Positions 5,675-9,133 of a DNA stretch of 9,133 nt are shown in pieces. A model generated the notes under the pieces. That model saw only the letters and a program-made list of their open reading frames with translations. It ran no database searches and was not told where the DNA came from. The stretch comes from an uncultured Alphaproteobacteria bacterium (GTDB lineage: Bacteria > Pseudomonadota > Alphaproteobacteria > Caulobacterales > Caulobacteraceae). A program made the position numbers and the translations under genes. The stretch is taken from the NCBI GenBank assembly GCA_903933475.1, contig CAIZKE010000206.1:1-9133 (forward strand), read 5' to 3'. Position 1 is the first letter of the stretch, and every line of letters begins with the position of its first letter.

Positions 5675-6943
5675 ATGGATCGACCCCATGACAGGGCCCT
5701 GAGGGCGAGGGCTGCGGCCGTGATCCCCGGGGGCATGTTCGGCCACCAGTCCACGGCCCTCCTGCCGGACGACTACCCCCAGTACTTCGTGAAGGCCAAG
5801 GGCGCCCATCTCTGGGACGCCGACGGCGGCAAGGTGCTCGACCTGATGTGCGCCTACGGCCCCAACCTCTTCGGCTATGGCAACGAGGCCATCGACGCGG
5901 CCTTCATCGCCCAGCTGCAGCAGGGCGACACCCTGACCGGCCCGACGCCGGTGATGGTCGAGCTGGCCGAGACCCTGGTCGACATGGTTGGCCACGCCGA
6001 CTGGGCCCTGTTCTGCAAGAACGGCGGCGATGCGACGACCATGGCCCTGACCGTCGCCCGGGCCCAGACCCGCCGGAAGACCGTCATCCGCGCCCGGGGC
6101 GCCTATCACGGCTCGACCCCCTGGTGCACGCCGCGTACGGCCGGCGTCCTGGAGACGGACCGGGCACACCAGATCCTCTGCGATTACAACGATGTGGCCA
6201 GCCTGGAGGCTGCGGTGGCCGAGGCCGGCGACGACCTCGCCGCCATCTTCGCCGCCCCCTTCCGCCATGACGCCTTCATCGACCAGGCCGAGCCCGACCC
6301 CGCCTACGCCGCCCGCGCCCGGGAGCTCTGCGACCGCACGGGCGCCCTCCTGGTCCTCGACGAGGTCCGGGCAGGCTTCCGCCTCAGCCGGGACTGTTCC
6401 TGGTCGCGGATCGGCGTCGAGCCGGACCTGTCGACCTGGGGCAAGGGCCTGGCCAACGGACACGCCCTTTCGGCCCTCCTGGGCTCGGACAGCGCCCGCA
6501 AGGGGGCCGAGGCCATCTACGCCACCGGCTCCTTCTGGTACCAGGCCGCCCCCATGGCCGCGTCCCTCGAGGTCCTGCGCCGCATCCGCGAGACCGACTA
6601 CCTGGAGCGGCTGGAGGCCCTGGGCCAGCGCCTGTCCTCAGGCCTGGCCGAGCGCGCCGAGGCGGCGGACCTGGGCTTCCGGATCACCGGCCCCGGCCAG
6701 ATGCCCCTCTTCCTGTTCGACGAGGACCCGGACCTGAGGAAGGGCTTCTTCTGGTCCAGCGCCATGCTGGCGCGGGGGGTCTACGTCCACCCCTGGCACA
6801 ACATGTTCCTCTGCGACGCCATGACCGAGGCGGACATCGACCAGGCCCTCGACGCTGCCGAGGAGTCCTTCGCCGAGCTTCGCAAGGCCGCCCCCGGCCT
6901 CGCTCCCGTGGCCAAGATGGCCTTCCTTTCCCAGACCCGGTGA
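5675..6943 (+). CDS. Class III aminotransferase, glutamate-1-semialdehyde aminomutase-like
   Basis: The product is a 422-aa cytoplasmic PLP-dependent fold-type I enzyme of the class III (omega) aminotransferase group. Recognisable elements, in order, are VIPGGMFGHQS (16-26), LWDADGGKVLDLMCAYGPNLFG (46-67), FCKNGGDATTMALTVARAQT (113-132), the PLP-stacking region GAYHG (142-146), LVLDEVRAGFRL (226-237) with the cofactor-nitrogen Asp229, and STWGKGLANG (253-262) with the predicted Schiff-base Lys257. Length is typical. HemL enzymes have SGTEA and a GGG after the lysine; here NGGDAT and KGLANG are seen. It is therefore unlikely to be the tetrapyrrole enzyme and more likely acts on another amino acid or amine. 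GGGAGG sits 8 nt before ATG 5675. It is followed after 4 bp by the amidase gene, so the two are probably one operon. Substrate unknown. Confidence 0.88.
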   Translation: MDRPHDRALRARAAAVIPGGMFGHQSTALLPDDYPQYFVKAKGAHLWDADGGKVLDLMCAYGPNLFGYGNEAIDAAFIAQLQQGDTLTGPTPVMVELAETLVDMVGHADWALFCKNGGDATTMALTVARAQTRRKTVIRARGAYHGSTPWCTPRTAGVLETDRAHQILCDYNDVASLEAAVAEAGDDLAAIFAAPFRHDAFIDQAEPDPAYAARARELCDRTGALLVLDEVRAGFRLSRDCSWSRIGVEPDLSTWGKGLANGHALSALLGSDSARKGAEAIYATGSFWYQAAPMAASLEVLRRIRETDYLERLEALGQRLSSGLAERAEAADLGFRITGPGQMPLFLFDEDPDLRKGFFWSSAMLARGVYVHPWHNMFLCDAMTEADIDQALDAAEESFAELRKAAPGLAPVAKMAFLSQTR

Positions 6944-6947
6944 TCCC

Positions 6948-8378
6948 ATGACCCCCGAAGAGTACGCCGGCCTCGACGGCCTTGGCCTGGCCGAGGCCAT
7001 CCGCAAGGGGCAGACCACGCCCCTGGAGGCCGTCGACGCCGCCATCGCCATCATCGAGCGCCACAACCCCGCGCTGAACGCCGTGGTTCACACTGCCTTC
7101 GACGAGGCCCGGCAACAGGCCCGGGGCGACCTGCCGGACGGCCCCTTCCGGGGCGTGCCCTTCCTGATCAAGGACCTGGCCATGCCCGTGGCGGGCTGGC
7201 CCCGCACCTCGGGCAGCCGCTTCGCCCGGCACATCGTGGACCGCGAGGACGGCGGCCTCACCGCCCGCTACCGCCGGGCCGGCGTCATCCCCCTGGGAAA
7301 GACCAACACCCCCGAATACGGCATCACCGGCACGACCGAGAGCGCCCTCCTGGGCCCCTGCCGCAATCCCTGGAACCCCGGCCACATCGCCGGGGGCTCC
7401 TCCGGCGGATCGGCCTCGGCTGTGGCCTCGGGCATGGTCCCGATGGCCCACGCCAGCGACGGCCTGGGCTCGATCCGCATCCCCGCCGCCTGCTGCGGCC
7501 TGGTGGGCCTGAAGGGCACCCGAGACCGGATTCCCAACCTGCCAGACGGCTTCGACTACGCCGCAGGCTTCGTGGTCGACCACGTAGTCACCCGCACGGT
7601 GCGTGACTGCGCCGCCATGATGGACGCCACCGATACGCCCGAACCCGACAGTCCCTATCCCGCCCCGCCCAAGGCGGGCCCCTTCCTGGACGAGGTGGGC
7701 CGCGCACCGGGTCGCCTGCGCATCACATGGTCATCCGAGACCGTCTCCGGCCGGCCCATCGACCCCCAGGTCCAGGCGGCCCTGGAGCGCACCGCCGACC
7801 TCCTGCGCCGGCTGGGCCATGACGTGGTCGAAGAGGGCCTGGGCATTGACTACCGCGCCCTCTACGCCGCCCGGGGCCCCGTCTCGGGCGCCAACTTCGC
7901 CGCCGGCATGGCGCGGCTGATCGAGCAGGTGGGCCGCGAGCCTGAGCCCGACGAGCTGGAGCCCCTGACCTGGGTCTCCCTCAAGGGCGGCCGCAAGGTG
8001 ACCGGCGAGATGGCCCTGCGCTCCCTGCAGGAGCTGCGCATGCTGAACCGGGTCACCCTGGCGGCCTTCCGCGACCGCGACGTCCACCTGACCCCGGTAC
8101 TGGGGACCCCGGTGCCGGAGATCGGCTTCATCGATCCGGTCAACCTGGAGCCCCGGGAGGTCAACCGCCGGCAGGGCCAGGTCTTCCCCTTCACCCCCCC
8201 CTTCAACTTCTCGGGCCAGCCCTCCCTGTCCCTGCCCCTGGAGACCACAGCCGACGGCCTGCCGGTCGGCATGATGTTCACCGCCCGCTATGCCGACGAG
8301 GCCACCCTCTTCCGCCTGGCCGGCCAGCTGGAGCGCGAGGCACCCTGGGCCGGACGGCGGCCGGGACTGTGGGCTTGA
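6948..8378 (+). CDS. Amidase-signature family hydrolase
   Basis: This 476-aa enzyme of the amidase signature family hydrolyses a C-N amide bond through a Ser-cisSer-Lys triad. The predicted residues are all present: Lys75 in VPFLIKDLAMP, cis-Ser151 in AGGSSGGSASAVASG, and nucleophile Ser175 in DGLGSIRIPA. The 24-residue Ser-Ser spacing is that of the family. The C-terminal PFNFSGQPSLSLPLE (about 425-439) and LPVGMM segments and the ending APWAGRRPGLWA are also typical. By remembered resemblance (RNPWN, VAHGND-type and RRP ending) it recalls the 6-aminohexanoate cyclic-dimer hydrolase (NylA-like) and general bacterial amidase branch rather than GatA, which is about the same length but belongs with GatB/GatC; neither is nearby. 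There is no signal peptide, so it is cytoplasmic. It starts 4 bp after the aminotransferase stop with no clear Shine-Dalgarno, consistent with translational coupling. Substrate unknown. Confidence 0.9.
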   Translation: MTPEEYAGLDGLGLAEAIRKGQTTPLEAVDAAIAIIERHNPALNAVVHTAFDEARQQARGDLPDGPFRGVPFLIKDLAMPVAGWPRTSGSRFARHIVDREDGGLTARYRRAGVIPLGKTNTPEYGITGTTESALLGPCRNPWNPGHIAGGSSGGSASAVASGMVPMAHASDGLGSIRIPAACCGLVGLKGTRDRIPNLPDGFDYAAGFVVDHVVTRTVRDCAAMMDATDTPEPDSPYPAPPKAGPFLDEVGRAPGRLRITWSSETVSGRPIDPQVQAALERTADLLRRLGHDVVEEGLGIDYRALYAARGPVSGANFAAGMARLIEQVGREPEPDELEPLTWVSLKGGRKVTGEMALRSLQELRMLNRVTLAAFRDRDVHLTPVLGTPVPEIGFIDPVNLEPREVNRRQGQVFPFTPPFNFSGQPSLSLPLETTADGLPVGMMFTARYADEATLFRLAGQLEREAPWAGRRPGLWA

Positions 8379-8761
8379 GGGGACTGCCAAGGCGCGACTG
8401 GCTGGCCCTGGCGGCGCTCAACGGCTTCTCCGCCATCGCCATGGGCGCCTTCGCGGCTCATGCCGTGAAGGACCCGAAGGCCGCAGAGTGGATCAAGACG
8501 GGCGCGCAGTACGCCTTCTGCCATACCATGGCGACCTTCGCCTCGGCGGCCCTGATGGGCATGGGCGCCCCCCGCGCCCGCTTCGCCCCGGCCTTCTTCC
8601 TGACCGGCTCGGTGATCTTCGCCGGAACCCTCTACGCCATGGCCTTCGGCGCCCCGCGCTGGCTGGGGGCAGTGACCCCCATCGGTGGCGTCCTCTTCCT
8701 CATCGGCTGGGCCTGGCTGGCGGTCTCGGCCCGGGACCTGGACCGAACCGACCGCAGTTGA
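8369..8761 (+). CDS. DUF423 (YgdD-like) small membrane protein
   Basis: This inner-membrane protein of about 130 aa has four predicted helices (about 11-31, 46-66, 73-93, 100-120). It carries the family core ALNGFSAIAMGAFAAHAVK (16-34) and WIKTGAQYAFCHTMA (41-55). There is no ATG before the conserved region. GTG at 8369 overlaps the amidase by 10 bp, and TTG at 8375 would overlap it as TTGA, the classic coupling arrangement. Either start is possible and the difference is two residues. The overlap puts it in the aminotransferase-amidase transcript. Its stop TGA uses the first two bases of repeat copy B, so the C-terminal tail DLDRTDRS ends exactly at the repeat boundary. Function of the family is not established. 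Confidence 0.82.
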   Translation: MGLRGLPRRDWLALAALNGFSAIAMGAFAAHAVKDPKAAEWIKTGAQYAFCHTMATFASAALMGMGAPRARFAPAFFLTGSVIFAGTLYAMAFGAPRWLGAVTPIGGVLFLIGWAWLAVSARDLDRTDRS

Positions 8762-8841
8762 CCCCCTCACCGGCCGCCCGTCCCAATTCCTCCCCATCAG
8801 GGGGAGGTGGACCGGGGCAAAGCCCCGGGACGGAGGGCGTC
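8760..8841. repeat. Palindromic intergenic repeat, copy B (short variant)
   Basis: This 82-bp element has left arm GACCCCCTC (8760-8768) and a right arm GAGGGCGTC (8833-8841) with one mismatch. It lacks the H1-H2 portion seen in copies A and C. It retains H3, CCTCCCC-ATCAG-GGGGAGG (8789-8807), and has an H4 of CCGGGGC-AAA-GCCCCGG (8812-8828). It also has an inner pairing not seen in the others, CCGTCCC (8778-8784) with GGGACGG (8827-8833), which competes with the end of H4. It overlaps the DUF423 stop codon and sits 15 bp before copy C, between convergent genes. Confidence 0.75.
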
Positions 8842-8856
8842 TGCTGGGGCGCCGTT

Positions 8857-8970
8857 GACCCCCTCAGTCGGCTTCGCCGACAGCTCCCCCTTGGGGGAGC
8901 AATTGGTTCTGTAATTCCTCCCCATCAGGGGGAGGTGGCCCGGGGCCCCGGCCCCGGGACGGAGGGGGTC
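8857..8970. repeat. Palindromic intergenic repeat, copy C
   Basis: This 114-bp element has perfect arms GACCCCCTC (8857-8865) and GAGGGGGTC (8962-8970), extendable by one T-A pair. H1 is GTCGGC-TTC-GCCGAC (8867-8881). H2 is GCTCCCCC-TT-GGGGGAGC (8883-8900). AATT (8901-8904) and AATT (8913-8916) follow. H3 is CCTCCCC-ATCAG-GGGGAGG (8917-8935). H4 is CCCGGGGC-CCCG-GCCCCGGG (8939-8958). H1 and H4 differ from copy A in sequence but keep full pairing. The element ends 21 bp before the stop of the convergent MFS gene, so it may also serve as a bidirectional transcription end. Confidence 0.8.
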
Positions 8971-8991
8971 AGCTGAGGCCGCCGCGCGCGC

Positions 8992-9133
8992 CTAGATCCG
9001 CGCCGTGCCCTTCAGGGCCAGAGTCCGCAGGGCCAGGGCCGAGCCGCTCATCGCCAGGAACATCGTCAGGGCCACAGGTCGGGCCGAGCCGTCCCCCAGG
9101 GCCGCCGTCAGGCTGGAGGCCAGGGCGCCCGCG
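8992..9133 (-). CDS. MFS efflux transporter, C-terminal end (Bcr/CflA-like)
   Basis: Only the last 46 or so residues are in the window. Read on the minus strand they are AGALASSLTAALGDGSARPV, then a final hydrophobic helix (ALTMFLAMSGSALALRTLAL) and a short basic tail KGTARI ending at TAG (8992-8994). The small-residue-rich helix (AGxAS-like), a DGS turn followed by P-V, and a final helix with Leu/Ala before a basic tail resemble the C-terminus of Bcr/CflA-type drug-resistance transporters of the major facilitator superfamily. With so little sequence the subfamily is tentative. The gene converges on the DUF423 gene, with repeat copies B and C between them. Confidence 0.6.
   Translation of the reverse strand, partial: AGALASSLTAALGDGSARPVALTMFLAMSGSALALRTLALKGTARI

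Noticed and set aside
5555..6463. Minus-strand open frame (302 codons) opposite the aminotransferase
   Set aside because: It overlaps the conserved catalytic frame and part of repeat copy A, with low-complexity composition. A gene here is not supported.
5675..6943. HemL glutamate-1-semialdehyde aminomutase
   Set aside because: The HemL SGTEA and post-lysine GGG motifs are replaced by NGGDAT and KGLANG, and the neighbour is an amidase.
8760..8970. Classical rho-independent terminators
   Set aside because: The hairpins are strong but no T-run follows any of them, and the same structure recurs elsewhere as a repeat. I annotate them as repeats with a possible termination role.
8290..8976. Plus-strand open frame (228 codons) running through the DUF423 gene and both repeats
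   Set aside because: It is in another frame from the DUF423 helices, and its C-terminal part is just translated palindromic repeat.

Overview
The window is very GC-rich (roughly 70%) with alphaproteobacterial-style gene organisation. Codon usage, short non-ATG starts, a MipA/OmpV protein and a characteristic GC-rich palindromic intergenic repeat all suggest a member of the Caulobacterales (Caulobacter/Phenylobacterium-like). This is inferred from composition and family content; no taxonomic marker gene is present.

Layout, left to right. (1) On the minus strand lie the N-terminal end of an MFS transporter (1-231) and, upstream of it, a Crp/Fnr-family regulator (266-943). The regulator appears to start at a TTG behind a perfect AGGAGG. 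(2) The 106-bp divergent region 944-1049 carries back-to-back palindromes and repeated TTGTC half-sites, so it is a good candidate operator. (3) On the plus strand follow two overlapping paralogous DUF1254/DUF1214 genes (1050-2552 and 2549-3958). One encodes a probable lipoprotein and the other a probable Tat-exported protein. They end at a strong GC hairpin and are followed by a MipA/OmpV-family outer-membrane protein (4072-4893). (4) A DUF1003 membrane protein with a C-terminal coiled coil comes next (4985-5479). (5) A likely operon follows: a GSA-aminomutase-like class III aminotransferase (5675-6943), an amidase-signature hydrolase (6948-8378) and a DUF423 small membrane protein (8369-8761). 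(6) At the right edge, on the minus strand and convergent, is the C-terminus of a second MFS protein that resembles Bcr/CflA drug efflux pumps (8992-9133).

Working hypotheses. The Crp/Fnr regulator probably controls the divergent DUF1254 pair, and possibly the downstream porin-like gene; the products of all three sit in the periplasm or outer membrane. The aminotransferase and amidase are 4 bp apart and look like a small catabolic unit: the amidase would hydrolyse an amide and the aminotransferase would act on the amine or amino acid released. The substrate cannot be read from the sequence.

The most distinctive non-coding signal is a family of three related palindromic elements (5500-5606, 8760-8841, 8857-8970). 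Each is bounded by GACCCCCTC/GAGGGGGTC-type arms and folds on paper into up to four internal hairpins. Stem sequences differ between copies while pairing is kept, and one copy supplies the stop codon of the DUF423 gene. No transposase, CRISPR array, tRNA or rRNA gene was seen, and no stretch over 300 bases lacks a gene.
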